DNA of 26,400 bases, taken from NCBI GenBank assembly GCA_027596945.1, contig JADGJH010000178.1, positions 1 through 26,400 on the forward strand, given 5' to 3'. The stretch is from Physocladia obscura. Lineage: Eukaryota > Chytridiomycota > Chytridiomycetes > Chytridiales > Chytriomycetaceae. The stretch's first letter is position 1. Each line of letters begins with the position of its first letter. The position numbers were made by a program, and so were the translations under genes. The notes below the pieces were generated by a model, which saw nothing but the letters and a program-made list of their open reading frames with translations, was not told the DNA's origin and searched no databases. Shown here piece by piece: positions 10,285 through 21,172 of the stretch.

Positions 10285-11640
10285 ATCAGAATGTTATAGA
10301 ATCTATAATAAAGCAAAGAATAACCAAACAACCACACATGGATCAAATCAATGCTCAACAACAACGGCAGCAACAATACATTCAGCAAAATCTGCGCGAT
10401 CGCGATATTGCGCTGTTGCGGCGGCGCACCAGCACAGCCAGCATCACGACGGGCACATCACCAAATATTCCGCATCTCGCACATCTTCCACATCTCAGCC
10501 ACCTAAATCATCTCCCGGACGATTCATTCTCGTCCACCGAGAGTATGTCCACAACGGATTTCACAACCACTGGAACAGACACGGATGTTTCTGACTCGCC
10601 TTCCGCAGCCGCTGTACAAAAGAAACGACTTGTCAAACGCCGCCGAAAACTTCCGTCGAAATCTTCTGAGCTCGCGAAAACAAAACTGTCGGCTTCATAC
10701 TCATACTACACCAACCAAGGATTATCGTTTTCTATTTTTTCATGGCTGTGGTGGCCTTTTAGTTGGTTTGGATTTTCATCGGCATCACAATCGAAACGCC
10801 AAAGTCAACAGAAACCGGCTCAATACAAGCTACCCCCGAAAAAGACGCTTGTTCTTGATCTTGATGAAACCCTTGTTCATTCTACTTCCACAGGCTCGCG
10901 CCACCATGACCATATTATTGAGGTTGTTTTTTTCCACGTTTCTCTGACCTTTTCACTCACCTTTGTTTTGTTTTGTTTTTTAAATTTTACTTTCCGTTCT
11001 ACTTTATATAGGTACTAGTAGACAAACATGTTTGTTTATACTATGTGTACAAAAGGCCTGGTGTCGACGCTTTTCTGAAAAAGGTTTCTCAAAGTGCTTG
11101 ATCTAAAATATAGAGCATGCTAAAGCCAAACATTGTATATAGGTGTCACAATGGTATAAGGTTGTTATATTTACTGCTTCTATGCCCGAATACGCTGATC
11201 CTGTGATTGATTGGCTTGACAAAGATCGAACTTTGATCTCACGCCGTTATTTTCGCCAAAGCTGCACATTGTTAGATGGCGGACCTCATTTCACAAAAGA
11301 TTTGTCGATAGTTGAACCAAACTTGTCGATGGTCGTGTTATTGGATAATTCCCCTCTGAGTTTTGCTATTAATCCTGGTTAGCCGCGAAAAAATTATTTA
11401 TTTTTTTGTTGTTTGTATTAAAAAAAAATTAAATCCATTGAAAATTGGTTAGAGAATTGCATTCCGATAGAAACTTGGACTCATGACTTGACTGATGAAG
11501 GACTCCTTGACTTATTGCCATTTTTGGATGCGTTGAGATTTACAGATGATGTCCGTTCAGTTCTGTCATTGCGACTTTGAAATATCCTTTTTTCTTTTCT
11601 TCAATTTTTGGTTTTGTCGTCTGACGAGTTTTTTTTTTTT
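9502..11640 (+). repeat. Direct repeat copy 1 (2,139 bp), probable contig overlap
   Basis: Matches 11652-13790 at a constant offset of 2,150 bp, with no difference found by eye in exons or introns. It starts inside the RING CDS and ends in a T12 run followed by one discordant base (A at 11641, where copy 2 has C) and then 10 Ns. Copy 1 stops before the NEM1 3' region and poly(A) signal. Confidence 0.9.
10338..11580 (+). CDS. NEM1: Nem1-type lipin (Pah1) phosphatase, FCP1/SCP-like HAD family
   Basis: Catalytic subunit of the Nem1-Spo7 complex at the nuclear envelope/ER, which dephosphorylates the phosphatidate phosphatase Pah1/lipin and so controls phospholipid versus triacylglycerol synthesis. 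Four exons: 10338-10922, 11012-11083, 11143-11377, 11453-11580; 339 aa. A Q-rich N-terminus and S/T-rich stretch precede a hydrophobic tryptophan-rich membrane segment (about 127-150, containing [13 protein letters not shown]). The HAD motif DLDETLVHS follows, with D174 as nucleophile and D176 as acid/base. Further family motifs: [46 protein letters not shown]. All three introns have unusual GTT donors, but splicing restores the conserved EVLVDKHV, LKKVSQWYKV and [11 protein letters not shown] junctions. The start is the first ATG in frame. A second identical copy lies beyond the gap; most likely there is one gene. Confidence 0.93.
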
Positions 11641-11641
11641 A

Positions 11642-11651
11642 NNNNNNNNNN
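11642..11651. other. Assembly gap (10 Ns)
   Basis: Ten undetermined bases, a typical fixed-size scaffolding filler. It separates the two identical 2.1-kb copies, and the left side ends in a homopolymer T tract where short-read contigs often break. Confidence 0.97.
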
Positions 11652-12434
11652 GCCGCACACTGCATTCGCTGGAATGCGATAAACGCGATACAATTTGTAC
11701 TTCCTGCTTTAGCATTCCCGACTCTTACTCGGACTCTCTGCAATTGGAGAATTCCGAAGTTTCTCCACCGTCGCCAGAAACAATTCTCCATCGCCAAACT
11801 TGCACTTTCCAACATCCTCTCGTTGATTGGTCCCCTTCCCTCAAATTCTGCATGACCCCAACTCAGGTCTATCGACTTATAAATACTCAATACCATCACA
11901 TTCCCGAGCACGATCAACCAGGCGTTGTGTATTCGGCCATGCAAACTGCATCAGAAATCACTTCGTTTGTTAGCAAATACTTTTTTGCTCCTTATTCGCG
12001 CTGCAAACATTTGTTTCACCGAAACTTGAACTTGCCGAACGAGCACTTTTGCTCTACTGCCTCCTATGTATGTTTCATGTTTCAATTAAATTATGGGCTG
12101 CGAATGGTTTCAATTCGTATATCTCCAAAACATATCCAGCTTGATTTGGCAATGAGGGGATTCATAGTCGGGTTCATGGAAACAAATGGTATTCCTTTGA
12201 CAGAACCTGTCTCATTATTACGAAAGGAAGGAAGGCCTGAATGCCTTGTTGTTGTTGGAAGGAACTCGGAGGATGAAGGTATTTATACGTTTGCTTTATT
12301 TTGCTTTTAGTATGTCTTTGTCAACTTGCGCTGTAGAGGAAATAAATATCGAAATTGTCGACGGACGCGTTAAAATAGCTGGCGGAGGACGTGCTCATGC
12401 GCAGATGCTGGAGTTTGTGGATTTTCTGATTTGA
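11652..12434 (+). pseudogene. 5'-truncated copy of the RING gene (likely assembly artefact)
   Basis: Contains residues from about 147 to the stop of the RING/TRAF-type protein (exons 11652-12278 and 12337-12434). The RING finger and most of the TRAF-type finger are missing because the contig starts here. There is no start codon or promoter, and no base differs from the upstream copy as far as compared. It should not be counted as a separate gene unless long reads prove a real duplication. Confidence 0.8.
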
Positions 12435-12487
12435 ATCAGAATGTTATAGAATCTATAATAAAGCAAAGAATAACCAAACAACCACAC

Positions 12488-13730
12488 ATGGATCAAATCA
12501 ATGCTCAACAACAACGGCAGCAACAATACATTCAGCAAAATCTGCGCGATCGCGATATTGCGCTGTTGCGGCGGCGCACCAGCACAGCCAGCATCACGAC
12601 GGGCACATCACCAAATATTCCGCATCTCGCACATCTTCCACATCTCAGCCACCTAAATCATCTCCCGGACGATTCATTCTCGTCCACCGAGAGTATGTCC
12701 ACAACGGATTTCACAACCACTGGAACAGACACGGATGTTTCTGACTCGCCTTCCGCAGCCGCTGTACAAAAGAAACGACTTGTCAAACGCCGCCGAAAAC
12801 TTCCGTCGAAATCTTCTGAGCTCGCGAAAACAAAACTGTCGGCTTCATACTCATACTACACCAACCAAGGATTATCGTTTTCTATTTTTTCATGGCTGTG
12901 GTGGCCTTTTAGTTGGTTTGGATTTTCATCGGCATCACAATCGAAACGCCAAAGTCAACAGAAACCGGCTCAATACAAGCTACCCCCGAAAAAGACGCTT
13001 GTTCTTGATCTTGATGAAACCCTTGTTCATTCTACTTCCACAGGCTCGCGCCACCATGACCATATTATTGAGGTTGTTTTTTTCCACGTTTCTCTGACCT
13101 TTTCACTCACCTTTGTTTTGTTTTGTTTTTTAAATTTTACTTTCCGTTCTACTTTATATAGGTACTAGTAGACAAACATGTTTGTTTATACTATGTGTAC
13201 AAAAGGCCTGGTGTCGACGCTTTTCTGAAAAAGGTTTCTCAAAGTGCTTGATCTAAAATATAGAGCATGCTAAAGCCAAACATTGTATATAGGTGTCACA
13301 ATGGTATAAGGTTGTTATATTTACTGCTTCTATGCCCGAATACGCTGATCCTGTGATTGATTGGCTTGACAAAGATCGAACTTTGATCTCACGCCGTTAT
13401 TTTCGCCAAAGCTGCACATTGTTAGATGGCGGACCTCATTTCACAAAAGATTTGTCGATAGTTGAACCAAACTTGTCGATGGTCGTGTTATTGGATAATT
13501 CCCCTCTGAGTTTTGCTATTAATCCTGGTTAGCCGCGAAAAAATTATTTATTTTTTTGTTGTTTGTATTAAAAAAAAATTAAATCCATTGAAAATTGGTT
13601 AGAGAATTGCATTCCGATAGAAACTTGGACTCATGACTTGACTGATGAAGGACTCCTTGACTTATTGCCATTTTTGGATGCGTTGAGATTTACAGATGAT
13701 GTCCGTTCAGTTCTGTCATTGCGACTTTGA
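12488..13730 (+). CDS. NEM1: Second identical copy of NEM1 (probably the same locus)
   Basis: Exons 12488-13072, 13162-13233, 13293-13527 and 13603-13730 repeat those at 10338-11580 exactly, including all introns, and encode the same 339-aa Nem1-type phosphatase (DLDETLVHS catalytic motif). Unlike the first copy it is followed by its own 3' region, with AATAAA at 13832-13837, 102 nt after the stop. If the duplication is false, this is the copy with correct downstream context and the first is the one with correct upstream context. Confidence 0.8.
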
Positions 13731-15138
13731 AATATCCTTTTTTCTTTTCTTCAATTTTTGGTTTTGTCGTCTGACGAGTTTTTTTTTTTTCTTTTCTCTT
13801 GTTTGTGCGCTTTTTCAGCGCAAAAAATGAAAATAAAATTTAAAAAATGCTTAAATTACACTTGATGCTTTGTCCCCTCATTTCATTGTCAAATCAATAT
13901 CACATTGACTATTCATATTGCCTCAGCTGGTTTGGGTACCGTCAGACATGATGTTGAACTGGTTTGAATTATTTGGGAACAATTTGTTTTCTTCTCATCA
14001 ATGCCGTTGAACCTTTCTTAACTAAATTAATTCTTGCAAATCTGATGATGTTGACGAATTCCAAAAAATTAACTTGGATCAAAAATTTTAATTTTTGTTA
14101 CTTGAGTGGATAGACGCATTGAGAAAACATTATTTAAACAAGTTTTTTCGTTTCCTGCTTTATGATACCACGTCCTGTTCCAAATCAATTCAGTGAATGT
14201 TGTCGGGTGAACAATTTGGACGAATTTGATTTTTTATTTGTGAGTAGAAATTAGTGCAAATAGCGTTTTAAATGTTTATTAAACTTAACCTACATGAGAT
14301 ATAATTCCACAGCACCTCTCAGAAGAAACAGATTTTAATCTAAACACTCCGAAAAAAAATCCGCAACGCAATTGTTTGATTTTTGGCTTCTAGGTGGCCC
14401 CACAATAGCTACAAGTGAAGGGCATCCAATAGAAGTTTTGAACCTCCATAAAAGATAAAAATGTTGACCAAAAACAATCGCGACTAAAATTCCAAAGATT
14501 CTTAACTCGAACATGAAGAAGAATTGCATGCAGAAAGCCAGGTTAACGATAAGAACAACAAAAGAAACAATGTGCATTCCAAAACATTTTCAGGTAGCAA
14601 TATAATTTGTTGTTTCAGGTTTTAAAACAGTCCACTATGCTGGGATTTTTTGTTTCAGATTTATTAGCACCTCGGTCCAAATTCAAGCATAATGAGGACG
14701 CAATAATATGAAAATCAGTGCTAACAACTTTCACTTGGAAATTGATAGGGGTGCTGTGATTCAGAAAAACGGCAAGATAACAGTCATTTTGATATCGTTT
14801 CAGCTCCAAATATTCAAATCAGAATTCAAATGCCGTAATTTCCCCGGGTTTCTTTTGTGCTTTTATGAATTTCAGATATTAATCGATTTATAATCAGATG
14901 TTTCTTTGCCTTCTTCCTTTTGGAATTTTTAAGCCTGGTACTGCGTAGTCAATTAATTCAGAATATTGTCTTTAAGTTAACCTTACCTTTTACAGTTTTC
15001 AAGTAGCAGCAGTGGTTGTGTGACAAATCAAAATTTGATTTCATGGGAAATCAAAACAAATTTTGAGCCAAAATTTTATAAAAAAATTTTGATTGTGAGA
15101 AAATTGATCGAAAAAACAACCGTTGAATTGGACCCCCA
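13731..15138. other. 1.4 kb without a supportable gene (NEM1 3' region and ABC transporter upstream region)
   Basis: AT-rich. It contains the NEM1 3' UTR with a small hairpin (stem TGCGC 13806-13810, GCGCA 13818-13822) and AATAAA at 13832-13837. Several TTTCAG strings at 14587-14876 look like splice acceptors, but no exon series with a sensible protein could be assembled on either strand. A minus-strand frame at 14577-14335 (80 codons) encodes a hydrophobic two-helix-like peptide of unknown reality. The last 120 bp hold dyad sequences ahead of the ABC gene. Confidence 0.55.
15025..15055. promoter_or_regulatory. AAATCAAA dyad and extra half-site upstream of the ABC transporter
   Basis: AAATCAAA (15025-15032) and its exact inverse TTTGATTT (15034-15041) are separated by one base. 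A third direct half-site lies at 15048-15055, about 84 bp before the ATG. The arrangement looks like a binding site for a dimeric regulator; no factor is identified, and AT-richness makes chance occurrence possible. Confidence 0.35.
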
Positions 15139-18100
15139 ATGTCACAAGAAATCGGCCAGGATGAGTTTGTTATCGAGTCAAAGCCGTCGTCCGTAAAACT
15201 TTTCCGGTTCTTGGTTTTCACGAATCTCAAAAGGGCCGTGAAAAGATGGCAAAACAATCTATTTCTCCTCGTTGTTCTTCCTGTGCTTGTACTTGGATTT
15301 TTCAGATGGGTTACTCTGCGGCCAAACAAATTTATCGGTAAGTCGAGAGAGCTATCGCTTGCGGTACTATGTGTTTACCTTACAAGCAGCCGGATCTTTG
15401 GATCCGCAGTCGCTTCCGCCTTTGGCTGACATCTGCCGTTTGATGAACTGTTCTGTTGATATTGGAATCATCATTAACGACCCAGTTGGTCCTAATCCGT
15501 CGAATACACCGCTTACGGCCTCCCTAACATATGATTCCCTGGCGAATCTTTTCGGATCAAGCGTCAAACTTCAAAACTTTGCCTCAAATGATTCAGTTCA
15601 GTCTTACAATAATTTGATTAGCGCTACTAGGGGAGATTTAGACTCTGGAAATTTTGATGTGGGGATGGGAATTATTATTTCCACACCTGACGGTTCATCC
15701 TTTGGGCCTTCATTCGACTATCAGTTAGTAGGACGACAGTCGGTTTTGTATAAATACGGCCATGTTGTGCAAGCATATATTGGTATTGAAATCTTTTTTA
15801 TTTTTTAATGTTTTAAAACCAAAAACTGTAGAGGATTATATAATCAACACCTTCCGACAAAGCATAAATATGCCGACCCTGCAGTCCACTGACGAAGCTA
15901 TTAATATTATTCCAATTCCGTTCACGCAAAGAAATAGTATCGCCTTCCACTGCCTGTCTGTAGCTTTATTCATTTATGCAATTGCCTGCATGCCGATATT
16001 AACGGTTACGAACGATATTGCTGGCGATCGCGGATCTGGCTTTCGTCAAATTACAGAACTTGCCGGCCTTACTCCAGCAAATGAAATTCTATCGATTTTT
16101 GTTGGTTCTCTTGTTAAAATTGCTATATTGGCGCTTGTTTTCACTGGCTTTTTCTTTGCCGACACCAGCATGGACGGAAGCAATCCATTCTTTGTATATG
16201 TGTTCGTGTTTGTTGGCTTGCTTGCTCAAGTTTCTTTCGGAATGCTTCTTTCATTCCGTCTCAATTCGGTTTCTGGAATCTCGTCACTGCTGATAGTCTT
16301 CTTCATTATTCACGGCTATGGTGTTAAAGAATATTTCATAGATGGGCCAGATTCAGCAGTACCTTTGATAGTCACGTGGATCCTTCCGCCATCTTCATTT
16401 AGTTTGGGTTTTGCTTATATGCAACAAACTTTACTTCTGCAAGATAACTTGTCCGTTTTTTCGGATGCAAACTCGTTGGGATACTTTGTGAAATTGCTTG
16501 TTCAGACAATCTTTTACTTCTTTTTGGCGATCTACTTGGATTCTGCCATTCCTGGTTTCACTTACGTTGTCCGCCAATCTCCATTCTTTTTTTTCACCCC
16601 GCAGTATTGGAAAGAGCCACCCACTCCTATTATTTCAACTGGTGAACTTTCAGAAATCAAAGATACCGTTTTGCAAATCCGTTTAGATAAGAATACTTTT
16701 GGTGTGACGACTTTGGGAATCAATAACGTTCATGCTGATTGCTTTGGTGGAAGTGCTACAGCCATGCTTGGTCATAATGGTTTTTCAACTCGATTTCGTT
16801 TGTTTCTTTTTTTTCTTCCTAATATTTTATTTTCTTGAAAGGTGCTGGAAAGACAACGTTAATTTCGCTGCTCACTGGAATCCGGAAAATTAATAAAGGC
16901 TTTGTGCGATTTATTCGTCCAACAGAGCAAGGCAACGAAGTGCTTGATTTGACGGATCATTATCAGTTGGTTAAGTTTACACGTCAAGTCGGTTTTTGTC
17001 CTCAGCATAATGCTCTTACGCCGGAATTGAGCATTTATGAGCACTTAGAACTCGTTGCAAAGATTAGAGGAATCACCAGGATTTTCAAAAAGACTGCTGA
17101 TGCTGACGGAAGTATTACACTTGTCCCTATTACACTCAAAGAATACATTTACGACCTAGTCGGAAAATTGGACTTCCAGAAAGATAGCATCGTTGAGTAA
17201 CTTTGTTTCAAAATATTTTATAATATTAATATTTACCTCTTGCACTGTAGCATAAGCCATCTTCAGGCTATTCAGGTGGAATGCTCAGAAAGACGTCTCT
17301 TGCCCTTGCACTTCTAGGAGAACCGTCCGTAATTGTACTAGATGGTTGGATATTTTGAATTATAAAATTACAATTTACGAATATTTTTGCAGAGTTCACA
17401 ACAAGTATGGATATTTTTGTTCGTACAAAAATCTGGGCCATGATCAACAGACTTGTCAAGTCACCTTCAAGAATTGTACTCTTTTCATCTCATGATATGG
17501 AGGAAGCTGCTACTCTTGGGGACTCAGTAATGGTTATCGCAGGTGGCATTTTACAAGAGCACGGAACTCCGATATCCCTTAACGACAAATTCTCGAGATT
17601 TATTCGTCTTCATGTTCGAAAATCAGCTTCATTTGACAAAGAAACGTTTCAACAATTCCTGGCGTCAACCTTTGCCGCATATGGAGAACATGAGGAAGTT
17701 TTCTTCCGCTCAGAAACGGAAACGACCGTCAGTTTCACGGTTCCAAAAGTACCATATCTTTCCGCTGTTGTAAAGAATATCACGATTCAGCAAAAGCGAT
17801 TTGGAATCACTGATGTCGATTTGTCCGCTGAGACTCTTGAAGAAGTTTTTCTTCGGATTACTGAGGCGTATGAACGAAATCTGACGAAAGAAGCAGAGCG
17901 TATGATTTATCATGAGCTTGTTACTGATGAGGAAGTTGAAGCGTTGAAACAGAAGGAAACAAATTTGGAAAGCGTTTTGATCAGACAGCAATGGAGTAGA
18001 TTAATCAAATTCAGGGTGAAAAAAGTTTTTGCGGTGACTGACGGGGGTGAAGCGTACTGTACGTGATGCCATTTAAATTTTTTATTTTTTAATTTACTCA

Positions 18101-21098
18101 CTTTCTTTCCCAGCTTCTATATTTCGTGTAATTATTATGATGTTTTTTACAATGTTTCTTTCTGGTGGTGTTCGACCGTCTCCTAATGGTCTGCAGCCTG
18201 TTGGTGTAAATCCTTCTGGGGAGTTGATCCAATTCATCGAACATTATCCTGTCAATATTTCTGCGTTGTTATTGTCTCCACCTGTCGTTCCAATTCTTGA
18301 CTACCGCACTATTGATGAGTACGTAATATGCCAACATCTCCCTCTGTTATTTCTTCGATTTGCTCATTTTTATTATTATTATTGCAAATCAGCTCGATAT
18401 TGTACTCAAGAATGGTCCCAACAGCAGCATTTAACGTTTCAGACACGAACTTTCCACTGGCACAATTTCTATTTACTGCACCTTATTCTGACTCAGTTCC
18501 TAATATTGATGCTGTGCTAGCATGTGTTGAATCTGCCAACTATTGGGTCGCCAATAGTTCGTATGACAGTGGTCAGAATTTACCTTGCAGCACTGGATTC
18601 ATGATCAATTCGTGGAATTTTGTGACCAGTAAAACTTTTCCAAGCTATGGAGTCAATACTTCGATCGTATTGGTGCTTGATGATTTGTCGGAACCATTTT
18701 TGAACTTACAGCAGTGGCTTGATATGATTGGAACCATTTTTGATGTTAGCGGTTGTTTTTTTTCGTTTATTCTTACTATTTCTTACTATTCCCCCTCCCT
18801 TTTTTTTTTAAAGCTTATTCAATCTGTAACAAAAGTTGTCAATATTCCATTGCTGGCTGTAAACGAATTCAATGCTGGAAAACTTGTTAACGCTTTGAAT
18901 GTTGCAAAGAGTGGTGTTCCAGGACTCACATTGACATACAGCTATTACCGCTTCTGGGACAATGTCGACCACAGCTCTTTCACGAAATTAATCCTGCCTC
19001 TCATTTCTTTGGGTAAGTTTTTTCTTCTTCTTCTTTTGTGTTTGTGTGTGTGCTGTTTTTTAGTTTGCTGACATTCAATCTTTCTCCACAGCCCAATCGC
19101 TGGTTTTTCTCATGATCATGTCCAAATACCAGCGTGAATACCAAAGTCGGCTTGGGCATCACATGCAAGTCCACGGACTCTCTAACATCCAATACGCACT
19201 TTCTCATGTTGTTGGAGCTTTGATTATCATGTTGATCCATTTGCTAATTTCTTTTGGATTGCTGCTTATTGTTCCTGCCGGAAGTGCAAACAGCAGCAAA
19301 GTGTTTGGCTCATTGGCACTAGTACAATTGACTATGGCTGTTTCTGTAGTATTTCTTATTGCTCTCTCAGATAAATTTGGGCCAATTGTATTCACCATTT
19401 TTAATGCTGGTAAGAAGCAATTTATTAGAATTTCAACAAAAAAAAATTTATAAAAATTTTCTTTATGCAGCGATCTATTTGTCTATTTTCTTCTGGTCTG
19501 TTATTCGCAGTTTCACCCCATCAACATCCATCATTGCGATTGGAGTATCTGTTTTGAATCCTTTGTGGTCTCTTTACGAGTTCTTTTTCGCGATATTCTT
19601 GAACCAGACGTCCCCTGTGCCCTCAAATAATCCTCAAATTGCACTAGGAATTCAATCTGCGCAATTCGTTATATCTGTGATCGGCGCGATTTTTCTTCTG
19701 TGGCCTCGTGAGAGAACTAAAATTTTGGATGTGGATGAAAGATCTGGGCTTCATTCCGGATTGAGGTATATTTGATTGGTTTTTTATAATAGTCATACCA
19801 TTTAATTTGCTTCACTGATATTTGTTTATCATTAGTGTTACTGATTTAGAATTTGATTACTCGGGAAAAAAGACCGAACAAAGTAAACGCGTTTTGCGAG
19901 GAGTTTCTTTTGATGTTCGTGTGGGCGAATCCTATGGGCTCCTTGGTAAATACTTTGACTTGTTTTTATTTGTTTCTTTCAAAAATAATAATCTTTTTTT
20001 AGGAACAAATGGATGTGGTAAATCAACCACTATGAAATGTATCCTCGGTCAAAATCGTGCGACATCTGGACACGCTTATGTCAATGAAAAAAGTGTGATT
20101 CCATTTAACATGGCAAACATCCATGGCAATTTTGGTTACTGTCCACAAGATGACTCGTGTTTGAGTCCAAGTTTGACGATCCGTGATCACTTGAATTTCT
20201 ACTGCGCTTTAAAACGCGTTCCGCCGTCAAAGAGGGCAAGACTTGTTGAGCAAATGATTGAAGTTTTTTCGCTGCCATTTAGTTATCCGCTACAAATGGT
20301 TGCCACACTTTCTGGGGGTACCAGGAGAAAACTTTCCCTTGCTTTGGCGTATTTGGCAAATCCGAATGTCGTGTTTGCTGATGGTAAGACTGAAAGAAAG
20401 GCAAAGGTTGTTTCAAACTAATTTACTTTATTTTCTTCAGAACCAACTTCTGGTGTTGATGTAAAAGCTCGAGCTGCAATTTGGAAGAGTATGAATGAGT
20501 TCAAATTGCGTTCTGCTGTTATCTTGACCGTTGAGTATTTTTTTTTCTTGTTTCTTTCCTTCTCTTTCGTCTGTATTTTAATTCTTAATAAATATCTCAC
20601 TTATAGACCCACTCAATGGATGAAGCGGACTTCTTGTCAACAAAAGTAGGATTTTTAGTAAACGGGAAAATTGGCGTTGAAGGCGACCCAACTCAAATCA
20701 AAGCCGAAATGTCGTCATCGTACGACTTGTTCTTACGAGTTTCCACCGAAAAAATTCGGAAAAATTTATCGTTGGATGTTGTCACTGAAGGAGCAATTCA
20801 ATTTGTACGTGCTTCCATTGATCCAAATGCGACTGTTTTGAAAAAACTTGAAGGGTCATTGGAAATTATTGTAGCTCTTGATGGCGCATCACCAGCAAAA
20901 ACTACAGAAAATAGTGCGTCATTGTTGAACACGGAAAGGAAGATTGAACGTATTATTGCGATATTGGAAACGTTGGAAGCTGCAAGAGATAGCGGGGCTG
21001 TTGCCGGATTGGTTGAGTTTTCACTCAGCCAGAGACCATTGACTAGCGTTTTCTTAGATTATTTGAAGGCAAATGGAGGATCACCAACTGAAGACTAA
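15139..21098 (+). CDS. Full-size ABCA-type ABC transporter
   Basis: Membrane ATPase with TMD1-NBD1-TMD2-NBD2 order, probably moving lipids. Fifteen exons: 15139-15337, 15390-15782, 15832-16779, 16842-17191, 17251-17344, 17393-18058, 18114-18318, 18393-18744, 18814-19012, 19092-19409, 19471-19765, 19836-19945, 20003-20383, 20441-20529, 20607-21098; 5,091 nt, 1,696 aa, all phases closing. TM1 is at about 38-60, followed by a short extracellular loop of roughly 170 residues, then a TM bundle. NBD1: Walker A GHNGAGKTT (511-519), Q-loop FCPQHN, signature YSGGM (637-641), Walker B/D-loop DEFTTSMD (661-668), H-loop SSHDMEEA. NBD2: GTNGCGKSTT (1377-1386), CPQDD, LSGGT (1479-1483), DEPTSGVD (1503-1510), THSMDEA. 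Both ATP sites look competent; Phe replaces the usual Pro in the first DEP. Substrate unknown. AATAAA at 21127-21132. Confidence 0.92.
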
Positions 21099-21122
21099 AG
21101 TATTATTTTGGTGATGGGTTGC

Positions 21123-21170
21123 TTTGAATAAAACGAAAATGAGAACAAAAAGTGAATTCATTTATTCAAA
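21123..21170. terminator. Symmetric bidirectional poly(A) element
   Basis: TTTGAATAAA at 21123-21132 and its exact inverse TTTATTCAAA at 21161-21170 provide an AATAAA for each strand. They lie between the ABC transporter stop (21098) and the stop of the convergent minus-strand gene (21173). The minus-strand signal is only 7 nt past its stop, so the two transcripts are expected to overlap at their 3' ends. Confidence 0.6.
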
Positions 21171-21172
21171 AT

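Larger units (their letters stand above)
11652..13790 (+). repeat. Direct repeat copy 2 (2,139 bp), probable contig overlap
   Basis: Second member of the repeat with 9502-11640. It begins immediately after the Ns in mid-codon of the RING CDS and continues without a break into unique sequence at 13791, so this copy carries the genuine 3' flank of NEM1. Confidence 0.9.

Noticed and set aside
9502..13790. A recent genuine tandem duplication of RING-NEM1
   Set aside because: Exact identity in introns, a 10-N filler at the junction, a mid-codon start and a homopolymer end all point to unmerged contig overlap; kept only as an alternative.
14335..14577. Minus-strand 80-codon hydrophobic ORF, faintly like the last helices of a Ctr copper transporter
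   Set aside because: The Met and Gly motifs are not correctly spaced, an in-frame stop lies just upstream, and no matching upstream exons could be found.
18745..18813. In-frame peptide between exons 8 and 9 of the ABC gene
   Set aside because: Although open, it encodes a pyrimidine-tract peptide, has GTTAGC...AAAG borders, and its removal restores a sensible protein.
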